Part shown: piece by piece, positions 1-9,016 of the stretch
Position numbering within the stretch: position 1 is the stretch's first letter
How the letters are laid out: each line of letters starts with the position of its first letter
NCBI RefSeq assembly: GCF_003977755.1
Contig: NZ_RQWN01000001.1
Span: 1,611,969 to 1,675,968 of the forward strand
Origin: Haloterrigena salifodinae
GTDB lineage: Archaea; Halobacteriota; Halobacteria; Halobacteriales; Natrialbaceae
Direction of reading: 5' to 3'
DNA length: 64,000 bases
Notes under the pieces: model-generated
What the model saw: only the letters and a program-made list of their open reading frames with translations
Databases searched by the model: none
Told to the model about the DNA's origin: nothing
Translations under genes and position numbers: made by a program

Positions 1-283
1 TCCCCACCCCCCACCCCCACCCTGTCGTTTTCGTCCGGCTGAATCGACCTCGAGCCGGTCGTCTCGCCTCCCTCGGCGTCCCCGAAGTCGACCAGCCGAA
101 CCGCGAACGAGAGAGCGGCGACGCCGAAGCGATTCGGATCGACGGCGCTGGCGTTCGGTCTGTCGAAGCCGGTCGTATGGATCACCTCGAGCGGATACCG
201 AGGTCTCAATACCCCAATTAGCAGCAGCTATGTGCGTTTCCGAAGGTTCGCTATGTACGGACCATCCGCGAGGCCAACAAGTC
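1..283. other. Left-edge region, possible N-terminus of a minus-strand gene
   Basis: No complete gene is visible here. On the minus strand a frame starting with GTG near position 185 stays open to the window edge with C or G at most third codon positions, which is how real genes here look. Its roughly 60 residues do not resemble any family I know. It could be the start of a gene cut by the edge or plain intergenic sequence. A C-rich tract occupies the first 20 bases. Confidence 0.2.
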
Positions 284-523
284 ATGAGCGAATCCGCAAA
301 CGGCTACGACGATCGCACGATCAAACAGCGACTGGCCAGCGCCCGGGCCGCGGCCGAGGGCGAGTCGGCTCGCCGGAAACAGCTCGAGTGTCTCGTCGTT
401 CGCTACCGAAACCGACCCGATCGGTGCACGATCACGCCCCGGGAGTGTTCCGAGGAGGAGCGGCTCACCCACTGGCTGTCGGCCGATCTATCGGCGGTCG
501 TCGATCTCGAGGACGCTCGCTGA
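284..523 (+). CDS. Small haloarchaeal protein, DUF7511-like
   Basis: A 79-residue acidic protein starting at the ATG at 284. An in-frame ATG at 230 would add 18 residues that look non-coding, so the later start is preferred. The second half holds the run RNRPDRCTITP followed by a tryptophan and an acidic end (LTHWLSADLSAVVDLED). This pattern is common in short haloarchaeal proteins annotated as DUF7511. No catalytic motif, signal peptide or membrane segment is visible. It is a single-gene unit upstream of aIF2-gamma. The function is unknown, and the family name is from memory. Confidence 0.65.
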   Translation: MSESANGYDDRTIKQRLASARAAAEGESARRKQLECLVVRYRNRPDRCTITPRECSEEERLTHWLSADLSAVVDLEDAR

Positions 524-713
524 CGGCGCCGAGACCCGCCGGTAGCGACGCCGCGCGAGTACTTCGAAACCGGGCCGCTGCCCGGGACTCGTGCGGGCCG
601 TTCGTCGCTCCTCGGGGCCGTCAGTCACGACGCGTATCCGAACGTTCGGATATTGGTGTACGAATGGCCGACACGACGCGCCGTCGGCCGGCTCTCGGCG
701 CGGATAGCTCGCA

Positions 714-723
714 ACCTTTATCA
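714..723 (+). promoter_or_regulatory. TATA box for the aIF2-gamma operon
   Basis: The AT-rich element CCTTTATCAA stands out in GC-rich surroundings, centred about 46 bases before the ATG at 765. Transcription would start near 745, giving a short leader of about 20 bases. Inference from spacing and composition. Confidence 0.5.
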
Positions 724-764
724 AGCGCACGGGGGAAGCTACAGCCAAGATTACTCATCGTCTT

Positions 765-1997
765 ATGGAAGGAAATGGACAACCGGAGGTGAACATCGGG
801 CTCGTCGGTCACGTCGACCACGGCAAGACGACACTGGTGCAAGCACTCAGTGGGTCGTGGACGGACCAGCACAGCGAGGAGATGAAACGCGGTATCTCTA
901 TCCGGCTGGGGTACGCGGACGCGACGTTCCGCTACTGTGACGGACTCGAGGAACCCGAATGTTACACCGTCGAGGAGGAGTGTGCGGACGGCTCGCCGAG
1001 CGAGCCGCTCCGGACCGTGTCGTTCGTCGACGCCCCGGGTCACGAGACCCTCATGGCGACGATGCTATCGGGCGCCTCGCTGATGGACGGCGCCGTGTTG
1101 GTGGTCAGCGCCAACGAACCCGTCCCGCAGCCCCAGACCGAAGAGCATCTGATGGCGCTCGACATCATTGGCATCGACAACATCGTCATCGCTCAGAACA
1201 AGGTCGACCTCGTCAGCAGCGATCAGGCTCGTCAGAACTACGAGGAGATCCAAGAGTTCGTCGAGGGCACCGTCGCCGAAGGCGCGCCCGTCGTTCCGGT
1301 GTCGGCCGGCCAGGAGGTCAACCTTGACCTGCTGATTCAGGCCATCGAGGAGGAGATCCCCACGCCCGACCGGGATCCCGACGCCAATCCGCGGATGCAC
1401 GTCGCCCGCAGTTTCGACATTAACAAGCCGGGAACGAGCGCGAAGGATCTCGCCGGCGGCGTCCTCGGAGGCAGCCTCGTACAGGGTCAACTCGAGGTCG
1501 ACGACGAGATCGAAATCCGCCCCGGTCGCGAGGTCGAGGAAGGCGGCCAGACCGAGTACGTCCCGATCGAGACGACGGTTCGGTCGCTGCAAGCCGGCGG
1601 AGAGACCGTCGACACCGTCACGCCGGGCGGCCTGCTTGGCGTCGGAACCGGTCTCGACCCCTCGCTGACGAAAGGCGACGCGCTGGCCGGCCGACTCGCC
1701 GGGCCGCCGGGATCGCTCCCGCCGACCTGGCAGTCCTTCACGATGGAGGTCGACCTGCTCGAGCGCGTCGTCGGCGCCGAGAGCGGCGAGACGGTCGACG
1801 AGATCAGCACGGGCGAACCGCTGATGATGACCGTCGGCACGGCGACGACCGTCGGCGCCGTCACCAGCGCCCGCGAGGGCGAGTGCGAGGTCAACCTCAA
1901 GCGGCCCGTCGCCGCCGAACCGGGCGCGAAGATCGCGATCAACCGCCGCATCGGCGCGCGCTGGCGGCTGATCGGGCTCGGAACGCTCACAGAATAA
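765..1997 (+). CDS. eif2g: Translation initiation factor aIF2, gamma subunit
   Basis: The GTPase subunit of the archaeal aIF2 complex, which brings initiator Met-tRNA to the small ribosomal subunit. The 410 residues match the family length. The G domain shows Walker A GHVDHGKT at residues 15-22, a switch I region around [11 protein letters not shown], the DAPGHE motif and NKVD for guanine recognition. A cysteine-containing insertion ([17 protein letters not shown]) is typical of the zinc knuckle in aIF2-gamma. Two beta-barrel domains follow, ending near [15 protein letters not shown]. It heads a tight operon with a PIN protein, Rpo7, Spt4 and a DUF359 kinase, a gene order I recall as conserved in archaea. 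Confidence 0.97.
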   Translation: MEGNGQPEVNIGLVGHVDHGKTTLVQALSGSWTDQHSEEMKRGISIRLGYADATFRYCDGLEEPECYTVEEECADGSPSEPLRTVSFVDAPGHETLMATMLSGASLMDGAVLVVSANEPVPQPQTEEHLMALDIIGIDNIVIAQNKVDLVSSDQARQNYEEIQEFVEGTVAEGAPVVPVSAGQEVNLDLLIQAIEEEIPTPDRDPDANPRMHVARSFDINKPGTSAKDLAGGVLGGSLVQGQLEVDDEIEIRPGREVEEGGQTEYVPIETTVRSLQAGGETVDTVTPGGLLGVGTGLDPSLTKGDALAGRLAGPPGSLPPTWQSFTMEVDLLERVVGAESGETVDEISTGEPLMMTVGTATTVGAVTSAREGECEVNLKRPVAAEPGAKIAINRRIGARWRLIGLGTLTE

Positions 1998-2027
1998 CAC
2001 GACCGACGACGAGACATCCGACAACGA

Positions 2028-2420
2028 ATGGCTACGCCGACGCAGGTCGCCCTCGACACGAGCGCGCTCATGATGCCCGTCGAACTCGACGTTCGGCTGT
2101 TCGACGAACTCGAGCGGTTGCTCAACGACTACGAGGCGACGGCTCCCCAAGCCGTCCTCGAGGAACTCCGTCGCCTCTCGGAGAAGGGCGGCGAGGAGGG
2201 AACGGCCGCGAACGTTGGCCACGATCTGGCGACCGAGCGCTGTCTCGTCGTCGACACGGAGGCGTCGTACGCCGACGACGCGCTGGTCGAACTCGCCCGC
2301 GAGGACGTCGTCGACTACGTCGTCACGAACGATCGCCCGCTGCGCGACCGGGTGCTCGAGGCGAGTGTACCGGTAATTGCATTACGCGGGAGAAACAAGT
2401 TAGCGATCACTCAACCATAG
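2028..2420 (+). CDS. PIN-domain protein, Fcf1/VapC9-like
   Basis: A 130-residue single-domain PIN protein, the fold of Mg-dependent ribonucleases. It shows the first acidic ligand in ALDTSALM (D10), a middle glutamate in the AVLEEL helix and the C-terminal YVVTNDRPLRDR signature. The gene sits 30 bases after aIF2-gamma and one base before rpo7. It has no antitoxin partner. This placement in a translation/transcription operon argues for an rRNA or ribosome-maturation role like eukaryotic Fcf1 rather than a toxin. The exact substrate is not predictable from the sequence. Confidence 0.9.
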   Translation: MATPTQVALDTSALMMPVELDVRLFDELERLLNDYEATAPQAVLEELRRLSEKGGEEGTAANVGHDLATERCLVVDTEASYADDALVELAREDVVDYVVTNDRPLRDRVLEASVPVIALRGRNKLAITQP

Positions 2421-2421
2421 A

Positions 2422-2997
2422 ATGTACAAACGGGTCAAACTGAAAGACACGGTAGAAGTACCGCCGGAGGAGCTCGGCGACGTCTCGCCGGACCTCGTGA
2501 AGCGACTGCTGCAGGACAAACTCGAGGGGCGCATGGACGAGGAGGTCGGTAGCGTCGTCTCGGTTACCGAGGTTCACGACATCGGCGAGGGGACGGTCCT
2601 CCCGAACCGACCGGGCGTCTACTACGAGGCCGAGTTCGACGCGGTCACCTTCGATCCGCAGATGCAGGAAGTCGTCGACGGCACCGTCGTCGAAGTCGTC
2701 GAGTTCGGCGCCTTCGTCGGCATCGGCCCGGTCGACGGCCTACTGCACGTCTCGCAGATCAGCGACGAGTACCTCGCCTTCGACGGCGAGAACCAGCGGC
2801 TCTCCTCGAACGAGTCCGACCGCGCGCTCGGCGTCGAGGACGCCGTCCGCGCTCGGATCGTCACCAAAAGCATCGACGAGCGCAACCCGCGGGACTCGAA
2901 GATCGGCCTCACGGCCAAACAGCCCGGCCTGGGCAAACACGGCTGGCTCGAGGAGGAACACGAGAAACGCGAAGCCACGACAGCCGAGGGTGAGTAA
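2422..2997 (+). CDS. rpoE1: DNA-directed RNA polymerase subunit Rpo7 (RpoE1)
   Basis: The stalk subunit of archaeal RNA polymerase, homologous to eukaryotic Rpb7, which with Rpo4 binds emerging RNA and helps promoter opening. The 191 residues have an N-terminal RNP-like domain starting MYKRVKLKDTVEVPPEELG. A C-terminal S1 domain begins near GTVVEVVEFGAFVGIGPVDG and includes LLHVSQIS. The C-terminal tail is acidic and lysine-poor, as is usual in halophiles. It begins one base after the PIN gene stop and ends two bases before spt4, so it must be co-translated in the operon. Confidence 0.97.
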   Translation: MYKRVKLKDTVEVPPEELGDVSPDLVKRLLQDKLEGRMDEEVGSVVSVTEVHDIGEGTVLPNRPGVYYEAEFDAVTFDPQMQEVVDGTVVEVVEFGAFVGIGPVDGLLHVSQISDEYLAFDGENQRLSSNESDRALGVEDAVRARIVTKSIDERNPRDSKIGLTAKQPGLGKHGWLEEEHEKREATTAEGE

Positions 2998-2999
2998 CC

Positions 3000-3197
3000 A
3001 TGGCATCGGATCGTCTCGTCTGTCGCGAGTGTCACCGGGTCAACGAACCCAACAACGACACCTGCGAGAGCTGTAACTCCTCGTCGCTGACCGAGGACTG
3101 GGCGGGCTACGTCGTCATCGCCCACCCCGAGGAGAGCCAGATCGCCACCGAGATGCAGGTCACCGAACCCGGCGCGTACGCGCTGAAGGTCCGCTGA
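3000..3197 (+). CDS. spt4: Transcription elongation factor Spt4 (RpoE2)
   Basis: A 65-residue zinc protein that pairs with Spt5/NusG to increase RNA polymerase processivity. The N-terminus has two Cys pairs, CRECHR and CESC, spaced 16 residues apart, which form the zinc site. The Spt5-contact region continues through LTEDWAGYVVIAHPEESQIA. The length is normal for archaeal Spt4. It lies two bases after rpo7 in the same operon, the usual archaeal arrangement. Confidence 0.96.
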   Translation: MASDRLVCRECHRVNEPNNDTCESCNSSSLTEDWAGYVVIAHPEESQIATEMQVTEPGAYALKVR

Positions 3198-3204
3198 CGG
3201 CGCT

Positions 3205-3831
3205 GTGACCCGCGACGATTCTCCCGCCGAGACGGACGCGGACACGAACGAGACTACGGACGAAGCAGACGCGGCGTCGACTCCCGACATCGACGATCAG
3301 CTACTGGTCCTGCCCGACGAACTCCGCCACGAACTCAAGGAGCCGATGGGTCCAATCGAGACCGACGCCGACCGACTCCTCGAGGACGTCGACGGGCCGC
3401 TGATCGCCGTCGGCGACGTCGTCACCTACCACTTCCTGCGAGCGGGTCGCCCGCCGGACGTCGCGCTCGTCGACGAGCGGACCAAGCGGTCGGCCGTCGA
3501 CGAGGAGATCCGCGAGACCGTCACCGAGGGGACGACCGTCGAGGTCGTCAACCCGCCCGCGGAGATCTCGCAGGCGGTCGTCGAGGCCCTCCTCGAGGGG
3601 TTGGCCCGCGACGATCCGACGACCATCCTCGTCGAGGGCGAGGAGGACCTGGTCGCTCTGCCGGCGATCGTCGCCGCCCCCGAAGGCGCGAGCGTCGTCT
3701 ACGGCCAGCCCGACGAGGGGATGGTCCACGTGAAGATTACCGACGACCACCGGGCGGATATCCGCGAACTGCTCGGTCGGTTCGAGGGCGACGTCGATCG
3801 CTTCTGGGAAATACTCGAGGACGGAACGTAG
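3205..3831 (+). CDS. GTP-dependent dephospho-CoA kinase (DUF359)
   Basis: It catalyses the last step of coenzyme A synthesis, phosphorylating dephospho-CoA with GTP; this role was assigned to archaeal DUF359 proteins. The protein has 208 residues from a GTG start at 3205, seven bases after spt4. The first 35 residues are a Thr/Asp/Glu-rich acidic extension. The family core then runs through GPLIAVGDVVTYHFL, VDERTKR and the segment VEGEEDLVALPAIVAAPEG, followed by YGQPDEGMV. It closes the operon, and the next gene is about 100 bases away with its own AT-rich promoter. Confidence 0.9.
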   Translation: MTRDDSPAETDADTNETTDEADAASTPDIDDQLLVLPDELRHELKEPMGPIETDADRLLEDVDGPLIAVGDVVTYHFLRAGRPPDVALVDERTKRSAVDEEIRETVTEGTTVEVVNPPAEISQAVVEALLEGLARDDPTTILVEGEEDLVALPAIVAAPEGASVVYGQPDEGMVHVKITDDHRADIRELLGRFEGDVDRFWEILEDGT

Positions 3832-3930
3832 CGCTCGAGCGAATTCGCGATCGGTCCCGATTCGAGCCGACGCCGCGAGTGCGCACGGCGTTTCACAAGA
3901 ATATTGTCAGCAGGAATTGTTTTCTGAGCT

Positions 3931-4287
3931 ATGGATAGAGCCGTCCTCGCGGGGATCGCCATCGGCGCGGCCGCCGGCGGGGCGCTACGCGTCGCGTTCG
4001 GCTCGAACTGGTTCCTAATCACCGCCGTGGTTGCGATCTACGCCGGCTGGGGGTACTTCGAAGTGCGCTACCGTCGACTGCTCTGGAGCGAGTTTCCCAC
4101 CTTCGATCGGTCGGCGGACCGACTCGGCTACGCGATCGGGCTGTTCGGCGTCACTCTCGGCACCTCGGCGTTCGGCCAGCGGTACGCGGCGGGCGGGGCC
4201 GGCATCGAGTTCCTCGTCGGCTACCTCGGCGTTATCGGCTTCCTCCTTACCTCGAGCAGGGCGAGCGCGGACGCCGACTCAGATTGA
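3931..4287 (+). CDS. Membrane protein of unknown function
   Basis: A 118-residue protein with an Ala/Gly-rich N-terminal helix (AIGAAAGGALRVAF), a second hydrophobic stretch (FLITAVVAIYAGWGYF) and a hydrophobic C-terminal half (GIEFLVGYLGVIGFLL), so three or four membrane segments. A basic loop EVRYRRLLW lies between. I do not recognise the family. An AT-rich element (AAGAATATTG) lies about 30 bases before the ATG. It is convergent with the FAH-family gene. Confidence 0.7.
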   Translation: MDRAVLAGIAIGAAAGGALRVAFGSNWFLITAVVAIYAGWGYFEVRYRRLLWSEFPTFDRSADRLGYAIGLFGVTLGTSAFGQRYAAGGAGIEFLVGYLGVIGFLLTSSRASADADSD

Positions 4288-4331
4288 ACAGGGTCGACGC
4301 GCTTCCCTGTTCTCGCTCGACCGACACGCTG

Positions 4332-5327
4332 TCACTCGAGGACCGTGTGCTCGAGTGTGCCGATTCCCTCGATCTCGAGTTCGACCGTATCCCCGTCCTC
4401 GAGGAACGTCCCCAACTCGAGTCCACAGCCCTCGCCGACGGTGCCGCTTCCGATGACGTCGCCCGGATGCAGCGTCTCGGACCGCGAGACGTGTTCGATG
4501 ATGTCGGCGAAGGAGTGGTACATCTCGTCGACCGTCCCCTCCGACCAGACCTCGCCGTCGACGCGGGCGGTCATCGTCGCCTCGAGAACGTCGATATCGT
4601 CCGCGGGCACGACGTAGGGGCCGAGACCGTTCGCGAAGTCCTTCCCCTTCGCCGGACCCAGTTGCCCCTCCATCTCCTCGCCCTGGATGTCGCGGGCGCT
4701 GAAGTCGTTGAAGACGGTGTAGCCGGCGATGTGTTCCGCCGCGTTTTCGGCGTCGATGTCCCGGCCCCGCGTTCCGATCACGGCCGCAATTTCGAGTTCG
4801 TAGTCCATGATCGACGAGTAGTCGGGCCACCGGATCGTCTCGCCGGGCGCGACGACGCTGTCGGCGTTGCCCTTGTAGTAGACCGGCAGGTCGTACCAGA
4901 CGTCGGGGATCTCGCCGTCCATGCTGTTCCGCACGTGCTCCTCGATGGCCATGAAATCGCGCAGCGAGTTGGGACGAGGAAGCGGCGCGAGCAGATCGTA
5001 CTCGTCCGGCTCGTACCGGAGTTTCGCGCCGCCGGGGCCGCGCTCGGCGTCGGTCTCAGCCGCGTACTCGAGGGCTTCGCGGGCGTCTTCGATCGCCCGA
5101 TCGCCGCGCTCGAGAAAGGCGATCATCTCCGGCGGGACGTGGGCGCGTGCAAGGTCGGCGGGCGCGGGTTCGCCCTCGGCCTCGAGGACGGCGCCGTAGG
5201 CGGCGGTGAGGTCGACGAGCGTCGCCGCTCCCGCAGGGGCGTCCTCGTCATCGGTCGCTTCGGCGACGGCCCCAATGCGTTCGACGGGGCCGACGGGGGT
5301 CTCGACCTCGAAGGTGGCGAGTTTCAC
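4332..5327 (-). CDS. Fumarylacetoacetate hydrolase family protein
   Basis: A 331-residue member of the FAH superfamily, which cleaves or isomerises beta-diketo acids using a bound metal. The C-terminal catalytic domain shows the acidic metal-ligand block YELEIAAVIGTRGRDID, then GYTVFNDFSARDIQ, KGKDFANGLGPYVV and the C-terminal GDVIGSGTVGEGCG. The start is GTG at 5327 and overlaps the stop of the upstream cyclase gene by four bases (GTGA), so the two are translationally coupled. The pairing suggests a short ring-cleavage or keto-acid degradation route. The substrate is not predictable. Confidence 0.92.
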   Translation of the reverse strand: MKLATFEVETPVGPVERIGAVAEATDDEDAPAGAATLVDLTAAYGAVLEAEGEPAPADLARAHVPPEMIAFLERGDRAIEDAREALEYAAETDAERGPGGAKLRYEPDEYDLLAPLPRPNSLRDFMAIEEHVRNSMDGEIPDVWYDLPVYYKGNADSVVAPGETIRWPDYSSIMDYELEIAAVIGTRGRDIDAENAAEHIAGYTVFNDFSARDIQGEEMEGQLGPAKGKDFANGLGPYVVPADDIDVLEATMTARVDGEVWSEGTVDEMYHSFADIIEHVSRSETLHPGDVIGSGTVGEGCGLELGTFLEDGDTVELEIEGIGTLEHTVLE

Positions 5328-6175
5328 GCCGTCTCACCTCCGGAGCTGGCATCATCGCTTCCGGCGTCCGCACCGTCTCCGACGAAGGCCACGGGCCGCA
5401 CCCAGCCCGCGCTGCCGTTCTCGATCTTGATCGGGAACGCGACGATCGGGATATCCGTCTTGCACGGGAGCGCGTCGAGGTTCGCCATCTTCTCGATCTG
5501 GCAGTACTCGACCTCGCGGCCGGCGAAGTGGGCCGGCCACAGCTCTTCCTCGTCGCCGGACTCGATGTACCGCCGACCCATCTTGGCGAACGGCTTATCG
5601 AAGCCGTAGGCGTCGGTTCCGATCACCTTCACCCCCTGCTCGACGAGGTATTTCGTCCCCGCGGCGCTCATTCCGGGGAACTGCGTGAGGTACTCGGGCG
5701 TGCCCCACAGCTCGTCGGCGCCGGTCTGGATCAGGACGATCTCCCCCGGCGAGAGGTCGTGGTCTAACTCCTCGAGGGCGTCCTCGAGGTCGGCGGCGCC
5801 GATCTCTTCGCCCGCGTCCATCTCGCGGAAGTCGAGGACGACCGCGTTCCCTCGACACCACTCCAGCGGGATCTCCTCGATCGTCTTCGCCGGTTCGCCG
5901 TCGACTTCCGGGCCGTAGTGCCACGGCGCGTCGAGGTGGGTGCCGGCGTGGGGAATGACCTCGAGGTCCTCCCACGCGAGCCCCATCCCGGCCGGGAAAT
6001 CCGTGGCGTCGACGTCGTGGCCCAGCTCCCGGAGGTTCTCGGCGAGCCGTTGGGCGCCGGCCTCGTGGTCGAACGCGTCGATCGACGGCGGCATCGGTTC
6101 GCTCGGCGGGCCGTCCTCGAGGCCGATGCTCAGGTCGATCAGCGCGGTATCGTCGGATGTCAACAATTCGCTCAT
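5324..6175 (-). CDS. Cyclase family protein (kynurenine formamidase-like)
   Basis: A metal-dependent hydrolase of the cyclase/KynB-like family, 283 residues from the ATG at 6175. The family signature HAGTHLDAPWHY gives ligands H76, H80, D82 and H86. The N-terminus ALIDLSIGLEDG and the segment VLIQTGADELWG also match. A GTG nine bases upstream is possible, but the AT-rich element near 6200 sits 25 bases from the ATG and favours it. Co-expressed with the overlapping FAH-family gene. Plausible substrates are N-formyl or cyclic amides of aromatic breakdown; this is inference. Confidence 0.9.
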   Translation of the reverse strand: MSELLTSDDTALIDLSIGLEDGPPSEPMPPSIDAFDHEAGAQRLAENLRELGHDVDATDFPAGMGLAWEDLEVIPHAGTHLDAPWHYGPEVDGEPAKTIEEIPLEWCRGNAVVLDFREMDAGEEIGAADLEDALEELDHDLSPGEIVLIQTGADELWGTPEYLTQFPGMSAAGTKYLVEQGVKVIGTDAYGFDKPFAKMGRRYIESGDEEELWPAHFAGREVEYCQIEKMANLDALPCKTDIPIVAFPIKIENGSAGWVRPVAFVGDGADAGSDDASSGGETA

Positions 6176-6194
6176 AGTAGTCACGATTCCGAGC

Positions 6195-6204
6195 TCCTAT
6201 TTGA
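6195..6204 (-). promoter_or_regulatory. Promoter of the cyclase/FAH operon
   Basis: On the minus strand the sequence CAAATAGGAG centred near 6200 is the only AT-rich element upstream. It lies about 25 bases from the ATG at 6175, the distance expected for a leaderless transcript. Confidence 0.45.
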
Positions 6205-6298
6205 AAGTGACCCGGTAGCGAACGGCCACCGCCGTCGATCACTGACCGTCGGGAGAATCTCGAGAAACTATTTACCGTCCGCCGTGAACGTGCCGGAC

Positions 6299-7387
6299 AT
6301 GTACGATTTCGTCGTCGTCGGCGTCGGTCCGCCGGGCGCGCGGTTCGCCCGCCGGGCCGCCGAGGAAGGGTACGACGTGCTCGCTCTCGAGAAGGGCCGG
6401 ATCGGGAAACCGCTCGCCTGTTCCGGCCACGTGAGCACGGACGTCTGGGAGTTCACGGGTGAGGGCGCCCGCGAGGAACTGTTCCAAAACGAGATCTACG
6501 GCGCGCGGTTCCACGTTGGCGGGCCGCGAAGCGACGCCTACCCCTTCTACAAGCGCGAGGTCGCCTCGAACGTCATCGACCGCGTCGGACTGGACCGCCA
6601 CCTCGCCGACCTCGCTCGCGAGGCGGGCGCAGACGTTCGCGAGGAACACACCGTGACCGACGTCACGGAGCACCGCGACCGCGTCGAACTCGTCGCCAGC
6701 GGTCCCGACGGAACCCTCGAGTTCGAGGCGAAGATGATCGCCGGTTGCGACGGCCCGCGCTCCCGCGTTCGGGACGAACTCGGGCTGCCCGAACCCGAGG
6801 AACTGCTCCACGGCGTGCTCGCGTTCTCCGACGAGGAGGACCACCAGGACTTCGTCGACGTCCACCTCACCGCGCCCACGTTCTTCGCGTGGCGCATCCC
6901 GCGGGGCGACGCCGGCGTTGAGTACGGACTGGCCGCGCCGCCGGGAGTCCAGGTGACCAAGCACTTCGAGGAATTGATCGACGGCTACGAGATCGACGTC
7001 TCCCACCGCTGTTCGGGCGCGATTCCGATCGGACCGCCCGATCGCGTCACGTCCCGCCGGGCGTTCCTCATCGGCGACGCGGCCGCCCAGACCAAGCCGT
7101 TCACCGGCGGCGGCATCCTCTACAGCATGACCAGCGCCGACCACGCGGTCCGCGAGATCGATCCCGACCGGCCGACGACGCTGGCCGCCTACGAGCGCGT
7201 CTGGCGCGAGGACTTGGAACGGGAACAGCAACTCGGCTACTGGCTCCGCCGGGCCTACTCGCTGCCGGAGCCAGTCCAACACCTCGGGCTGGGCGCCCTT
7301 TCGGGCGAGATCGGCGTCCACATGGACCGCCCGACATCGCTCGTCTCGCCGTCACACCTGCGGGCGGTGCTCTCGCGGCTTCGGTGA
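6299..7387 (+). CDS. Geranylgeranyl reductase family FAD oxidoreductase
   Basis: A 362-residue flavoprotein of the GGR/digeranylgeranylglycerophospholipid reductase family. The FAD Rossmann motif is at the extreme N-terminus (VVGVGPPGARFARRAAEEG), with PP where GxGxxG usually has PA. Family features follow: the cysteine segment LACSGHVS, AGCDGPRSRVRDELGLP and the FAD-binding GDAAAQTKPFTGGGI. In archaea this family saturates isoprenoid lipid chains or acts on related prenyl groups. The start at 6299 is chosen because the Rossmann strand begins there and an AT-rich stretch (ACTATTTACC) lies about 25 bases upstream. The exact substrate is uncertain. Confidence 0.88.
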   Translation: MYDFVVVGVGPPGARFARRAAEEGYDVLALEKGRIGKPLACSGHVSTDVWEFTGEGAREELFQNEIYGARFHVGGPRSDAYPFYKREVASNVIDRVGLDRHLADLAREAGADVREEHTVTDVTEHRDRVELVASGPDGTLEFEAKMIAGCDGPRSRVRDELGLPEPEELLHGVLAFSDEEDHQDFVDVHLTAPTFFAWRIPRGDAGVEYGLAAPPGVQVTKHFEELIDGYEIDVSHRCSGAIPIGPPDRVTSRRAFLIGDAAAQTKPFTGGGILYSMTSADHAVREIDPDRPTTLAAYERVWREDLEREQQLGYWLRRAYSLPEPVQHLGLGALSGEIGVHMDRPTSLVSPSHLRAVLSRLR

Positions 7388-7390
7388 GTT

Positions 7391-7425
7391 GTCGGTCCTT
7401 TCCCGTGGTTTTACGGTTTTCTCGA
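7391..7425 (+). terminator. T-rich tract, likely terminator
   Basis: Three short T runs (CCTTTC, GGTTTTAC, GGTTTTCT) follow the flavoprotein stop directly. Archaeal termination uses T-rich stretches without needing a hairpin. No stem is evident here. Confidence 0.35.
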
Positions 7426-7446
7426 GTTGCTCGAGACGACTCGTTC

Positions 7447-7466
7447 AGTGCGCGCCACCGCACACC
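7447..7466 (-). repeat. Short remnant of the dispersed GTGCGGTGGCGCGC repeat
   Basis: The sequence AGTGCGCGCCACCGCACACC matches, in reverse, the left edge of the longer repeats at 38276, 39963 and 42716. Only the edge motif is retained. Confidence 0.5.
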
Positions 7467-7537
7467 GATTGAATCGTCAGAAGGGAAGCGAACAGCAGCC
7501 GACAGACCGAAGGTTCCCCTCCGGCAACGCCCAGTAG

Positions 7538-8965
7538 ATGACAGGTCGGGAAACTGCTGCGCTCGAGTACGTCGCGAGCGCACTCGAGCGCTGCGGGATC
7601 ATCGACGCCGAGCAGTTCCGCCCGACCGTCGACCTCGCGTGGCCCCGGATCGTCACCGGCTTCGCGATCATGTCCAAGCAGACGGCCGACCTCGCGATGG
7701 TCGGCGTCGCCGTCGGCACGGCCGGCACCGCGGGGCTGGCGTACGCGCTGGCCTTCTGGGAGATCGTCACGATGCTCGGCCTCGGGCTCGCGGGCGGCAC
7801 CGTCAGCCTCGTCTCGCAGAACTACGGCGGCGAGGAAACCGGCCGCGCCTCGCTGGTGGTCACCCAGAGCGTCCTGTTGGCCGTCGGGATCGCCCTCCCG
7901 CTCGCGGCCGCGTTTCTGCTCTTCGCCGACCCGCTGATCGGGCTGTTCGACGCCGAACCGGAATCGATCGCCCACGGTGCGACCTACCTGACCCTCGTCG
8001 CGCCGGCGGTCCTGTTCGAACTGCTCAACCTGATCGCCAGTCGCACCTACACCGGCGTCGGCGACACGTTCACGGAGATGGTCGCCCGCGCGGGCGGCGC
8101 CGCGCTCAATATCCTCATCAGCGGCCTGCTCATCTTCGGGTTCGGTCTGGGCGTCGCCGGGGCGGCGATCGGTACGACACTTTCGACGGGGTTCGTAACG
8201 GTCGTCCTCGCGTGGGGGATGGTCGGCCGGTCCTACGGCGTCCTCGGGATGGAGTCCAGCCCGGTTCCGCTCGCGCGATCGGGGCCGTGGCTCGAGCCGA
8301 CGCTGCTGGCCCAGCTCGTCGAGATCTCCGCGCCGGAGATCGGCCGTCGGCTCGCCCAGGGGATCGTCGTCTTCCCGCTGCTGTGGGTGGCCGGCTCCTT
8401 CGGACCGGTGGTCGTCACCGCCCTCGAGGTCGGCCGGCGGGTGCGCGCGCTGATCAACAGCGTCAACTGGGGGCTCTCGCTGGCCGCGAGTTCGCTGGTC
8501 GGGCAGCGACTCGGCGCGAACGACGAGGGCGGGGCCGACGCCTACGGCATGGGGATCATCCGGCTCTCGGCGCTCTGTTACGCGGCGATCGCCGTTCTGG
8601 TCGTCGTCTTCGCGGAGCCGATCGCGAGCCTGTTCGTGGGACCGGACGGACGCGCGCTCGCGGCCGCGTTCGTCGCGGTCGGCGCCGTCAGTTCGATCGG
8701 CTACGGAATCGACGGCGCCGCCTCCGGCGCACTGCTGGGCGCCGGCGACACGCGGTGGCCGTTCGTCGCCTCGCTGGTCGGCCGCTACGCCTTCGCCCTG
8801 CCGGCGGCCGCGCTGGGGCTGGTGACCGCGCTCGATATCACGGGGCTCTACCTCGCCTTGTTGCTCGAGACCGCCGTCCCCGGCGGGATCAACTACTGGC
8901 TGTTCCGAAGCGGACGCTGGAAGGCAGTGAGTCGGCGGTACCGGCCGGCGTCCGAAGCGAGCTGA
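7538..8965 (+). CDS. MATE family efflux transporter
   Basis: A 475-residue cation-coupled exporter of the MATE (NorM/DinF) family with about twelve hydrophobic segments in two homologous halves. Half one starts near ARPRIVTGFAIMSKQTADL with the family-like GTAGLAYALAFWE and GLGLAGGTVSLVSQNYG. Half two repeats the pattern with LINSVNWGLSLAASSLVGQRLG. The soluble N-terminus of about 25 residues is slightly long. It stands alone on the plus strand after the flavoprotein. Likely substrates are organic cations or drugs, not predictable from sequence. A nucleotide-binding or kinase domain is absent. Confidence 0.93.
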   Translation: MTGRETAALEYVASALERCGIIDAEQFRPTVDLAWPRIVTGFAIMSKQTADLAMVGVAVGTAGTAGLAYALAFWEIVTMLGLGLAGGTVSLVSQNYGGEETGRASLVVTQSVLLAVGIALPLAAAFLLFADPLIGLFDAEPESIAHGATYLTLVAPAVLFELLNLIASRTYTGVGDTFTEMVARAGGAALNILISGLLIFGFGLGVAGAAIGTTLSTGFVTVVLAWGMVGRSYGVLGMESSPVPLARSGPWLEPTLLAQLVEISAPEIGRRLAQGIVVFPLLWVAGSFGPVVVTALEVGRRVRALINSVNWGLSLAASSLVGQRLGANDEGGADAYGMGIIRLSALCYAAIAVLVVVFAEPIASLFVGPDGRALAAAFVAVGAVSSIGYGIDGAASGALLGAGDTRWPFVASLVGRYAFALPAAALGLVTALDITGLYLALLLETAVPGGINYWLFRSGRWKAVSRRYRPASEAS

Positions 8966-9016
8966 CGCCGATGGCGGTACCGATGCAGTCGCGGACTGTC
9001 GCGGAAAATGGGGTCG

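Noticed and set aside
2028-2420. VapC-type toxin interpretation of the PIN protein
   Set aside because: No antitoxin gene is adjacent, and the gene is embedded in a translation/transcription operon.
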